DNA of 7,328 nucleotides from Alistipes sp. UBA943. GTDB lineage: Bacteria; Bacteroidota; Bacteroidia; Bacteroidales; Rikenellaceae. The notes beneath the pieces are model-generated. The model did not search any database. It was not told the origin of the DNA and saw only the letters and a list, made by a program, of their open reading frames with translations. Each line of letters opens with the position of its first letter. The stretch's first letter is position 1. Below, in pieces: positions 1 through 5,642 of this stretch. The position numbers were made by a program, and so were the translations under genes. The DNA is taken from assembly GCA_002293345.1 (NCBI GenBank), contig DBDB01000043.1:1-7328 (forward strand), read 5' to 3'.

Positions 1-209
1 ACGTTACGGGTGTTCGTATCGGTGAACTGTTTATAAGGGATGCCGGGATCTCCAGTAGTCCAAGCCGTCGTGCCGTCGGCACGGACGAAGCTGGTGTTGT
101 TGACCGTCACAGCGGTGGCATCCACCAGGTCGGTGAAGTCCTGCTGACTCGGGATCTGGCCGCGCTCCGCGCGGCAAGCTCTCCTCTCTCTGGGGGATGG
201 AGAAAGCAT
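1..209 (-). CDS. 5' part of an unrecognised gene, cut by the left edge
   Basis: In the minus-strand frame starting at the ATG at 209-207, the reading frame stays open to the edge for 69 codons. From about position 165 leftwards it reads like real protein: the stretch QIPSQQDFTDLVDATAV is followed by VRADGTTAWTTGDPGIPY. Codons there are strongly biased to G or C in the third position, as in the other genes of the window. The first 15 or so residues (MLSPSPRERR...) are arginine-rich and lie in a repeat-like stretch, so they may not be native. The true start may have been replaced by the repeat, or the gene may be shifted in frame there. I do not recognise the family. The short polar segments with a Trp and a YK pair would fit a phage- or tail-like structural protein, but that is a guess. 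Confidence 0.5.
   Translation of the reverse strand, partial: MLSPSPRERRACRAERGQIPSQQDFTDLVDATAVTVNNTSFVRADGTTAWTTGDPGIPYKQFTDTNTRN
159..175. repeat. Small GC-rich palindrome inside the 5' end of the left-edge gene
   Basis: GCCGCG (159-164) and CGCGGC (170-175) form a perfect 6-bp stem around a 5-base loop. It lies where the plausible protein sequence of the minus-strand gene gives way to repeat-like sequence. Together with the AT-rich motif at 227-250, it may be part of one interspersed intergenic element. Confidence 0.4.
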
Positions 210-226
210 AGGGGGAAGAATTTTTC

Positions 227-250
227 ATTATCCATTGTCAATTATCAATT
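227..250. repeat. AT-rich spacer motif with a direct 10-mer repeat
   Basis: ATTATCCATT (227-236) and ATTATCAATT (241-250) are near-identical direct repeats separated by GTCA. Read on the minus strand this is an AATTGATAATTGACAATGG-type sequence. From memory, this is a widespread spacer motif in Bacteroidales genomes, often just upstream of start codons. It separates the left-edge minus-strand gene from serC. Confidence 0.5.
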
Positions 251-265
251 TTATACTTACCTTCG
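234..265 (+). promoter_or_regulatory. Possible promoter of the serC-serA operon
   Basis: TACCTTCG (258-265) matches the Bacteroidota -7 consensus TAnnTTTG at all but one fixed base. ATTG (234-237) could be the -33 element (consensus TTTG), 20 bases upstream. Transcription would start near 272 and give an A-rich leader of about 50 bases before the serC ATG, with no clear Shine-Dalgarno site. Both boxes are imperfect. Confidence 0.3.
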
Positions 266-322
266 TGGTGGATTTGAAAAAACCTAAAAAACTCATAAAA
301 CTTAATCATTAAAACGTAAGAG

Positions 323-1405
323 ATGAAAAAGCACAATTTCAATGCGGGACCTTGTGTATTGCCACGTGAGGCGGTAGAGTCGGCGATCGAGGCGATTCGT
401 GATTTCGACGGCACGGGGATCGGACTGTTGGAGATTTCGCACCGTACTCCGGGTTGGGAGCGCGTGATGGCCGAGACGGAACAGTTGTGGCGCGACCTGT
501 TGGGAATTCCCGATAACTACGCGGTGTTGTTCCTCGGTGGCGGTGCGTCGACCCAGTTCTTCGAGCTGCCTGCCAATATCATGAAATCCAAGGCTGCGTA
601 CCTGCAGACGGGCGTATGGGCGAAGAAAGCGGTCAAAGAGGCGAAGTTCTACGGCGACGTGGAGGTTGTGGCATCGAGCGAGGATAAGAACTATACTTAT
701 ATTCCGAAAGGCTACAAAATCCCGACCGACGTGGACTATTTCCACATCACGACCAACAACACGATCTACGGTACCGAGATTCACACCGACATGGATTCTC
801 CCGTGACGCTGGTGGCCGACATGTCTTCGGATATCATGTCGCGTCCGGTAGACGTAAAAAAATATGGCGTTATCTATGGCGGTGCGCAGAAGAACGTGGG
901 CCCTGCCGGTGTGACGTTCGTCATCGTACGCAAGGACCTGTTGGGTTCGTCGGGCCGCAAGCTGCAGACGATGGTCGATTACAGCACCCATATCGGTGCG
1001 GAGGCGCGCGACAACTCGATGTTCAACACGCCTCCCGTATTCCCGATCTTCGTGATGCACGAGACGCTCAAATGGGTGAAAAACCTCGGTGGTCTGGAGG
1101 CTATGTACAAGATCAACAAGAAGAAAGCGGATCTGCTGTACGGTGAGATCGACCGCAACCCGCTGTTCGTCGGTACTGCCGCGAAGGAGGATCGTTCGCT
1201 GATGAACGTATGTTTCGTGATGGCTCCCGGCAAGGAGGCATTGGAGGCTGAGTTCATGGATTTCGCGAAGTCGCAAGGCATGGTCGGCATCAAGGGACAC
1301 CGCTCGGTGGGTGGTTTCCGTGCGTCGATCTACAACGCGTGCCCGATCGAGAGTGTCGAGGCGTTGGTGAAGTGCATGCAGGAGTTTGAACAGAAACATA
1401 AATAA
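323..1405 (+). CDS. serC: Phosphoserine aminotransferase SerC
   Basis: PLP-dependent class V aminotransferase of the cytosol, second step of serine synthesis: 3-phosphohydroxypyruvate + glutamate = O-phosphoserine + 2-oxoglutarate. It may also act on the 4-carbon analogue in vitamin B6 synthesis, as in other bacteria. The 360-residue length is normal for the family. Visible landmarks are FNAGPCVLP at residues 6-14, SHRTPGWE at 39-46 with the substrate-binding Arg41, the PLP-phosphate loop GGGASTQF at 72-79, the PLP-stacking Trp99, NNTIYGTE at 145-152, Asp166 in the ADMSSD segment, and the Schiff-base lysine Lys190 in GGAQKNVGPAG. The ATG at 323 gives the canonical N-terminus. serA follows 10 bases after the stop, so the two genes are surely co-transcribed. 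The 2-oxoglutarate made here is a possible substrate of the oxidoreductase encoded downstream. Confidence 0.97.
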   Translation: MKKHNFNAGPCVLPREAVESAIEAIRDFDGTGIGLLEISHRTPGWERVMAETEQLWRDLLGIPDNYAVLFLGGGASTQFFELPANIMKSKAAYLQTGVWAKKAVKEAKFYGDVEVVASSEDKNYTYIPKGYKIPTDVDYFHITTNNTIYGTEIHTDMDSPVTLVADMSSDIMSRPVDVKKYGVIYGGAQKNVGPAGVTFVIVRKDLLGSSGRKLQTMVDYSTHIGAEARDNSMFNTPPVFPIFVMHETLKWVKNLGGLEAMYKINKKKADLLYGEIDRNPLFVGTAAKEDRSLMNVCFVMAPGKEALEAEFMDFAKSQGMVGIKGHRSVGGFRASIYNACPIESVEALVKCMQEFEQKHK

Positions 1406-1415
1406 TTTGAATACC

Positions 1416-2339
1416 ATGAGAGTATTAATAGCCACCGAAAAACCCTTCGCAAAGAAGGCCGTCGACGGGATTAAAGGAATTATCGAGAGTGCCGGTTTCG
1501 AGACCGTGCTGTTGGAGAAATATACCGATAAGGCAGATTTGTTGAAGGCCGTTGCCGACGTGGAGGCGATCATTATCCGTAGCGACAAAGTGACTGCCGA
1601 AGTGATCGATGCGGCGAAGAATTTGAAGATCGTCGTACGTGCCGGTGCCGGTTACGACAACGTGGATCTCGCTGCCGCCACGGCACGCGGTATCGTCGTG
1701 ATGAACACGCCGGGGCAGAACTCCAACGCTGTGGCCGAGTTGGCACTGGGTATGATGGTGTTCATGGCACGCAACCAGTTCCAGTCCGGTACGGGTACAG
1801 AATTGCAGGGCAAAACGCTGGGTATCCATGCCTACGGCAACGTCGGTAAGTTGGTGGGACGCAAAGGTAAAGCGTTGGGTATGAACGTCGTAGCGTTCGA
1901 TCCGTTCATCACGGACGCCAAGGTTTTCGAGGCCGACGGGGTGAAGAAGGTGGACAGCGTGGAGGAGTTGTACAAAGTTTCGGACTACCTGTCGCTGCAC
2001 ATTCCCGCCACGGAGCAGACGAAAAAGTCGATCGGACATGCGCTATTGACGTCGATGCCGAAAGGTGCCACGTTGGTCAACACGGCACGCAAAGAAGTGA
2101 TCGACGAGGCTGGCCTGGCACAAGCGCTGACCGAGCGTGAGGATCTGAAGTATGTGACCGATATCGCCGCCGACACACAGGCCGAGTTGAACGAGAAGTT
2201 CGGATTGCGTGTCTTCGGTACACCCAAAAAGATGGGTGCCGAGACTGCGGAAGCGAACATCAACGCCGGATTGGCCGCAGCGAACCAGATCGTCGGTTTT
2301 TTGAAGCATGGTGATACAAAGTTCCAAGTTAATAAGTAG
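1416..2339 (+). CDS. serA: D-3-phosphoglycerate dehydrogenase SerA, short form without ACT domain
   Basis: Cytosolic NAD-dependent D-2-hydroxyacid dehydrogenase: 3-phosphoglycerate + NAD+ = 3-phosphohydroxypyruvate + NADH, the first step of serine synthesis. The protein has 307 residues and stops after the catalytic core. It therefore lacks the C-terminal ACT domain through which E. coli SerA is inhibited by serine. Visible landmarks are RAGAGYDNVD at 75-84, NTPGQNSNAVAE at 97-108, the nucleotide-binding loop AYGNVG at 139-144 (usually GxGxxG, here with Ala first), Asp162 ending the next strand as expected for NAD preference, SLHIPAT at 193-199, and catalytic Arg225 in NTARKE. Where most relatives have TPH with the catalytic His, this protein has TPK (Lys271). 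From memory this is shared by other Bacteroidota enzymes, so it is a subfamily trait rather than damage. ATG 1416 is chosen because MRVLIATEKPF is the family N-terminus. A TTG 30 bases upstream would overlap serC and add an unlikely extension. Confidence 0.95.
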   Translation: MRVLIATEKPFAKKAVDGIKGIIESAGFETVLLEKYTDKADLLKAVADVEAIIIRSDKVTAEVIDAAKNLKIVVRAGAGYDNVDLAAATARGIVVMNTPGQNSNAVAELALGMMVFMARNQFQSGTGTELQGKTLGIHAYGNVGKLVGRKGKALGMNVVAFDPFITDAKVFEADGVKKVDSVEELYKVSDYLSLHIPATEQTKKSIGHALLTSMPKGATLVNTARKEVIDEAGLAQALTEREDLKYVTDIAADTQAELNEKFGLRVFGTPKKMGAETAEANINAGLAAANQIVGFLKHGDTKFQVNK

Positions 2340-2340
2340 A

Positions 2341-2473
2341 ATTAATTTGCATTTTTTGAGGGTAAATTTGGTACTTTGCTTGTTGGTCGGGCGGTCATGT
2401 ACGTCGAGTACACTCCCTTCCGCCCATCTTCGACAAAGCACCAAATTTCCTCCTCAAAATTCCACAAATTGAT
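2341..2473. repeat. Long nested imperfect palindrome between serA and DUF1015
   Basis: Almost the whole gap folds on itself. The layers, from outside in, are: ATTAATTTG (2341-2349) with CAAATTGAT (2465-2473), one mismatch; TTTTGAGG (2354-2361) with CCTCAAAA (2452-2459); AAATTTGGT (2364-2372) with ACCAAATTT (2440-2448); CTTTG (2374-2378) with CAAAG (2434-2438); GGGCGG (2389-2394) with CCGCCC (2420-2425); and TGTAC (2398-2402) with GTACA (2408-2412) around GTCGA. The element starts one base after the serA stop and ends about 20 bases before the DUF1015 start. There is no T-run, so it is not a standard terminator. It could be an RNA processing or stability hairpin within the operon, an attenuator, or a small MITE-like insertion. 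Confidence 0.85.
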
Positions 2474-2495
2474 AAAGGAATAAAATAAAAAATGT

Positions 2496-3737
2496 ATGGT
2501 AAAAATTAAACCTTTCGCAGGAATTCGCCCTCCCAAGGAATTGGCTGCCGAAGTATCGTCACGCCCTTACGACGTGCTGAACTCCAAGGAAGCAAAGGCC
2601 GAAGCGGGTGAGAAATCGCTCCTGCATATCATCAAACCCGAGATCGACTTCGATCCGATTGCCGACGAGCATGCGCCCGAGGTGTACAAAAAAGCGGTGG
2701 AGAACTTCGCCAAGTGGCGTGCCAACAACTGGCTCGTGCAGGACGGCGAGGAGTACTACTATATCTATGCACAGACGATGAACGGCCGCACGCAGTATGG
2801 CTTGGCTATGTGCTGCAACTATGAGGACTACTGGAACGGCAAGATCAAGAAGCATGAATTGACACGTGTCGAGAAGGAGGAGGATCGTATGAAACACGTC
2901 GAGTTGCAACAAGCCAACCTCGAACCGGTTTTCTTTGCCTATCCCGATAACGATGAGATCAACAAAATCGTTGCCGACTGGGTGAAGAATCACGCTGCCG
3001 ATTACGACTTCACAGCCGCTCCCGAGGGATTCGGACACCACTTCTGGGTGATTCGCGACAAGAAGATCAACGATCGCATCACGGAGATCTTTGCCGACAT
3101 TCCGGCGCTCTATGTCGCTGACGGTCACCACCGTACGGCCGCCGCGGCACGTGTGGGCAAGAAATGTGAGGAGCACAACCCGAACCATACCGGTAACGAG
3201 GAGTATTGTTATTTCCTTGCGGTGACGTTCCCCGCGAGCCAGCTGAAGATCATCGACTACAATCGCGTGGTGAAGGATCTGAACGGCATGACACCGGCAG
3301 AATTTTTGAAGGTGTTGGGTGACAATTTTGAGGTGGAAGCTATAGGAGAAACTTATACCCCCAAGAAACTCCATAATTTTTCCTTATACATGGACGGCCA
3401 GTGGTACTCGCTGACGGCGAAGCCCGGAACGTACAATGACAACGATCCAATCGAGGTTCTGGACGTCACGGTACTGTCGAACCGCGTGTTGGATGAGTTG
3501 CTGGATATCAAGGACTTACGTACGTCGAACCGCATAGATTTCGTGGGTGGAATCCGTGGCCTGGGCGAGTTGAAGAAACGTGTCGATAGCGGCGAGATGG
3601 CGGCAGCGTTCGCCCTGTACCCTGTGTCGATGCAACAGCTGATTGACATTGCCGATACGGGTAACATCATGCCTCCTAAAACCACCTGGTTTGAACCGAA
3701 ATTGAGGTCGGGTGTGGTGATTCACACGTTTGAGTAA
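2496..3737 (+). CDS. DUF1015 family protein (COG4198 type), serine-cluster associated
   Basis: A soluble protein of 413 residues, matching the usual full length of this uncharacterised family; no signal peptide or membrane segment is visible. Family marks are IKPFAGIRP near the N-terminus, RPYDVL at 23-28, KHELT (119-123) followed by KEEDR (127-131), and ADGHHRTAAAA around Asp209-Arg213. The DGHHR motif followed by small residues resembles the core motif of ParB/Srx-fold proteins. That superfamily includes the free-serine kinases SerK and SbnI, so a role on serine or phosphoserine is an attractive inference but not shown. It sits just behind serC-serA, as I recall for other Bacteroidota, and the strong terminator comes after it, which argues for one operon. 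The start at 2496 gives the canonical MVKIKPFAG; AAGGA lies at 2475-2479, rather far upstream, and an ATG at 2492 is out of frame and stops after five codons. No phosphoserine phosphatase is present here. Confidence 0.92.
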   Translation: MVKIKPFAGIRPPKELAAEVSSRPYDVLNSKEAKAEAGEKSLLHIIKPEIDFDPIADEHAPEVYKKAVENFAKWRANNWLVQDGEEYYYIYAQTMNGRTQYGLAMCCNYEDYWNGKIKKHELTRVEKEEDRMKHVELQQANLEPVFFAYPDNDEINKIVADWVKNHAADYDFTAAPEGFGHHFWVIRDKKINDRITEIFADIPALYVADGHHRTAAAARVGKKCEEHNPNHTGNEEYCYFLAVTFPASQLKIIDYNRVVKDLNGMTPAEFLKVLGDNFEVEAIGETYTPKKLHNFSLYMDGQWYSLTAKPGTYNDNDPIEVLDVTVLSNRVLDELLDIKDLRTSNRIDFVGGIRGLGELKKRVDSGEMAAAFALYPVSMQQLIDIADTGNIMPPKTTWFEPKLRSGVVIHTFE

Positions 3738-3744
3738 ATTGTGT

Positions 3745-3791
3745 TGCAATAAATAAAACCCCCGCCGATGGCGGGGGTTTTATTTATTGCA
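3745..3791. terminator. Strong bidirectional terminator after DUF1015
   Basis: TGCAATAAATAAAACCCCCGC (3745-3765) pairs perfectly with 3771-3791: 21 bp, with one more C-G pair possible at the loop. The GC core is flanked by an A-run on one side and a T-run on the other, so it can stop transcription in both directions. It begins 8 bases after the DUF1015 stop and overlaps the stop codon of the convergent minus-strand gene. Confidence 0.95.
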
Positions 3792-4011
3792 CTTTTTCAA
3801 CACGTCTAAACTTGTATTGCTCGATGGTTTTTGCACGACGGATGATGAACAGGACGAATTCGTTTTCGTTGATGAATTTTAGAAAATGGGCACAGCCGAT
3901 ATGTTTTTCATGCTTCCATGGCAACTCTCCCGGCTTGTAGATCTTTGTAGTGACACATTCGGTGGCCTCCCAGTTGTTGTTTTTCAAGCGATCTTTACTC
4001 TTTTTCTTCAT
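3784..4011 (-). CDS. Small hypothetical protein, 75 residues
   Basis: A short, highly charged protein (MKKKSKDRLKNNNW...; ending RRVEKVQ) with a central PGELPWKHEKHIGCAHF segment and a hydrophobic EFVLFIIRR stretch that is too short and too close to charges to be a clear membrane span. I do not recognise the family. Support for a real gene comes from context: its stop lies in the shared two-way terminator, its leader contains a hairpin, and a separate RNA element with its own promoter lies just upstream on the same strand. Base composition is much more AT-rich than the flanking genes, which fits either a recently acquired gene or a weakly expressed small one. The ATG at 4011 is the only sensible start. 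It could also be a chance frame. Confidence 0.55.
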   Translation of the reverse strand: MKKKSKDRLKNNNWEATECVTTKIYKPGELPWKHEKHIGCAHFLKFINENEFVLFIIRRAKTIEQYKFRRVEKVQ

Positions 4012-4013
4012 AA

Positions 4014-4058
4014 CGGTTGTGGTTTAAAAAAGTTAATAATGTTAGTTCAACCCAACCG
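4014..4058 (-). promoter_or_regulatory. Leader hairpin just upstream of the 75-residue gene
   Basis: On the plus strand CGGTTGTGGTT (4014-4024) pairs with AACCCAACCG (4049-4058), with one unpaired base. On the minus-strand transcript this places a stem ending two bases before the start codon at 4011, so it could hide the start region. The loop is AT-rich and contains TAACTTTT on the minus strand, a weak -7-like box. No Shine-Dalgarno site is visible. Confidence 0.45.
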
Positions 4059-4061
4059 CAT

Positions 4062-4096
4062 AAAAAAAAGCGTGGACATCACTGTCGCACGCCACG
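4062..4096 (-). terminator. Intrinsic terminator of the minus-strand RNA
   Basis: On the minus strand CGUGGCGU (4096-4089) pairs with AUG-U-CCACG (4079-4071), with one bulged U, followed by eight U residues (4069-4062). Forming this hairpin uses the same CGUGGC that closes the main stem of the RNA, so the two structures exclude each other. Confidence 0.7.
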
Positions 4097-4211
4097 AGGT
4101 CTACCACAACCCAATCACTCTGCGAAGCAATGCCACGCTGGGTTACCCCAGTTACGAGTGATCTAAGCCTTATCAGTTGGATGTGGTAGTTCCGTGGCGA
4201 TTAGGCTATTT
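4062..4211 (-). ncRNA. Structured RNA of about 150 nt, 6S-like or a terminator switch
   Basis: A perfect -7 box lies just upstream and a run of eight U ends it. On the minus strand, the stem GCCACG (4198-4193)/CGUGGC (4096-4091) is followed by CUACCACA (4189-4182)/UGUGGUAG (4108-4101). A lopsided bubble of 19 nt (4181-4163) against 5 nt (4113-4109) comes next, then AUCACUC (4162-4156)/GAGUGAU (4120-4114). A CUGGG-GUAA-CCCAG tetraloop hairpin (4151-4138) and a small UGC-UUC-GCA hairpin (4129-4121) sit at the top. A long stem with a central bubble, a Bacteroidota promoter and an intrinsic terminator fit a 6S RNA or one of the Bacteroidales structured RNAs of unknown role. The 3' strand of the closing stem is also needed for the terminator, which would equally suit a switch controlling the small gene downstream. 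No coding sense is apparent. Confidence 0.72.
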
Positions 4212-4217
4212 CCGGTA

Positions 4218-4252
4218 CAAAGATAGAAAAAAAGCACCAACTTACCCGAAAA
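4218..4252 (-). promoter_or_regulatory. Promoter of the minus-strand RNA
   Basis: TATCTTTG (minus strand, 4225-4218) is a perfect Bacteroidota -7 box (TAnnTTTG). TTTTCG (4252-4247), about 21 bases upstream, is a partial -33 element. The RNA would start near 4211. The box is divergent from an identical TATCTTTG on the plus strand at 4257-4264. Confidence 0.6.
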
Positions 4253-4256
4253 TTAT

Positions 4257-4264
4257 TATCTTTG
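4257..4264 (+). promoter_or_regulatory. Promoter (-7 box) of the kor operon
   Basis: TATCTTTG is a perfect TAnnTTTG box 19 bases before the ferredoxin start codon. Transcription should begin near 4270, leaving a leader of only about a dozen bases, ATTTTTTAGAGTT, without a Shine-Dalgarno site. No good -33 element is visible upstream. Confidence 0.55.
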
Positions 4265-4283
4265 AGGAAAATTTTTTAGAGTT

Positions 4284-4511
4284 ATGGCAAAGATCAAAGG
4301 AACGATTGTCGTTGCAAAGGAGTGTTGCAAGGGGTGCGGTGTGTGTGTATCGGCATGTCCGTGCAATGTGTTGGAGCTTTCGAGCGAGGTGAATGCGAAG
4401 GGATACCCGGTGGCACAGATGGCTCATCCGGATGACTGTACGGGTTGTGCTTCGTGCGGAACGATCTGCCCCGACAGTTGTATCACGGTGTACCGTCAGA
4501 AGTTTGACTAA
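4284..4511 (+). CDS. korD: Two-cluster ferredoxin subunit (delta) of a 2-oxoacid oxidoreductase
   Basis: A 75-residue bacterial-type ferredoxin. It carries two [4Fe-4S] motifs: C15-x2-C18-x2-C21-x3-C25-P and C52-x2-C55-x2-C58-x3-C62-P. As the delta subunit it would pass electrons from the catalytic subunits to free ferredoxin. It is the first gene of the operon, 26 bases before the alpha subunit, the order delta-alpha-beta-gamma seen in archaeal and Bacteroidota oxidoreductases of this group. Extra cysteines at 14, 27 and 66 lie beside the ligands. Cys66 in PDSCITVYR recurs, from memory, in related Bacteroidota proteins. Because the symbol depends on the substrate, which the sequence does not settle, vorC-like naming is equally possible. 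Confidence 0.9.
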   Translation: MAKIKGTIVVAKECCKGCGVCVSACPCNVLELSSEVNAKGYPVAQMAHPDDCTGCASCGTICPDSCITVYRQKFD

Positions 4512-4537
4512 TTAAGGTTGCATAGACATATAGAGTT

Positions 4538-5635
4538 ATGGCAGAGAAAGATGTAAAGTTGATGAAAGGCAACGAGGTGATCGCCCATGCGGCGATTCAC
4601 TGCGGTTGCGATGGTTATTTCGGCTATCCGATTACACCCCAGAGCGAGGTGATGGAGACGCTGATGGAGGAGAAACCGTGGGAGACGACCGGCATGGTGG
4701 TGTTGCAGGCGGAGTCCGAGACGGCATCCATCAATATGGTGTACGGCGGTGCGTGCACGGGTAAACGTGTGATGACCTCGTCGTCGAGTCCGGGTGTGAG
4801 CCTGATGAGTGAGGGTATGAGTTACCTGGCGGGTGCCGAGTTGCCATGTGTGATCGTGAACTGTCAGCGCGGCGGACCGGGTCTGGGTACGATCCAACCC
4901 TCGCAGGGTGACTATTTTCAGGCATGTAAAGGCGGTGCGCATGGCGATTTCCACCTGATCGTGTTGGCGCCGAACTCGGTGCAGGAGATGTACGACCATG
5001 TGGGTATGGCGTTCGACCTGGCGTTCAAGTACCGCAATCCGGCGATGATCCTGGCGGACGGTGCGATCGGTCAGATGATGGAGAAGGTGGTTTTCGGACC
5101 CCAGAAACCACGCCGTACGGACGAGCAACTCGCCAAGGAGGAACCCTGGGCAGCTACCGGCAAAGGTGCCGATGGGAAGGGACGCAAAAAGGGCAATATC
5201 ATCACGTCATTGGAGTTGAAATCCGAGGTGATGGAGGTGATCAACCAGCGTCTGCAAGCGAAATATCGGGCGATGGAGGAGAACGAGGTGTTGTACGAGG
5301 CGATCGAGTGTGACGATGCGGATTACGTGATCGTGGCGTTCGGATCGTCGGCACGCATCTGTTCCGCGACGGTGGAGATGGCACGCGCAGAGGGGATTAA
5401 ACTCGGTCTGTTGCGTCCGATCACGCTGTACCCCTTCCCGACGAAGGTGATCGCGGATCTGGCAAAACGCGTGAAGGGATTTTTGAGTGTCGAGCTCAAT
5501 GCCGGACAGATGGTCGAGGATGTGCGGTTGGCTGTGAACGGCGCCGTTCCGGTGGAACACTACGGTCGTCAGGGCGGTATGATCTTCGGCCCGGAGGAGA
5601 TTCTCGAAGCATTGAAAAAGAAACTGATAAAATAG
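4538..5635 (+). CDS. korA: 2-oxoacid:ferredoxin oxidoreductase alpha subunit (KorA/VorB type)
   Basis: A 365-residue cytosolic subunit that binds the CoA and 2-oxoacid side of the active site in 2-oxoacid + CoA + oxidised ferredoxin = acyl-CoA + CO2 + reduced ferredoxin. Domain I (to about residue 185) shows the hallmark YPITP at 30-34, QAESETAS at 57-64 with the conserved Glu, SPGVSLMSEG at 84-93 and RGGPGLGTIQPSQGDYF at 111-127. A charged linker follows (about 190-258). Domain II (from about 262, DYVIVAFGSS, then LLRPITLYPFP) is the transketolase C-terminal-like part. Sequences like this are labelled either 2-oxoglutarate oxidoreductase alpha or 2-oxoisovalerate subunit VorB; I cannot choose from motifs alone. 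The beta-subunit gene starts 7 bases after the stop. No Shine-Dalgarno site is visible; the bases TAGAGTTATGGCA around the start repeat those at the ferredoxin start exactly. Confidence 0.94.
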   Translation: MAEKDVKLMKGNEVIAHAAIHCGCDGYFGYPITPQSEVMETLMEEKPWETTGMVVLQAESETASINMVYGGACTGKRVMTSSSSPGVSLMSEGMSYLAGAELPCVIVNCQRGGPGLGTIQPSQGDYFQACKGGAHGDFHLIVLAPNSVQEMYDHVGMAFDLAFKYRNPAMILADGAIGQMMEKVVFGPQKPRRTDEQLAKEEPWAATGKGADGKGRKKGNIITSLELKSEVMEVINQRLQAKYRAMEENEVLYEAIECDDADYVIVAFGSSARICSATVEMARAEGIKLGLLRPITLYPFPTKVIADLAKRVKGFLSVELNAGQMVEDVRLAVNGAVPVEHYGRQGGMIFGPEEILEALKKKLIK

Positions 5636-5642
5636 TGCTGTC

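Noticed and set aside
1386..1415. Upstream TTG start for SerA
   Set aside because: It would overlap the end of serC and add MNRNINNLNT ahead of the canonical MRVLIATEKP start.
302..1588. 428-codon open frame on the minus strand opposite serC
   Set aside because: It lies antisense to a certain serC, its product is rich in Arg, His and Val as expected from reverse reading of GC-biased codons, and it has no family features.
2363..2370. TAAATTTG as a promoter -7 box for DUF1015
   Set aside because: It matches TAnnTTTG, but the only TTTG upstream (2346-2349) is 13 bases away rather than about 19-21, and the bases are accounted for by the palindrome.
3886..4161. 91-codon plus-strand frame
   Set aside because: It runs opposite the small minus-strand gene and through the structured RNA with no family features; treated as a shadow.
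4062..4211. tmRNA, SRP RNA or tRNA
   Set aside because: No tRNA-like ends, no CCA, no SRP GGAA-type apical loop motif and no tag frame; the length and bubble structure do not fit.
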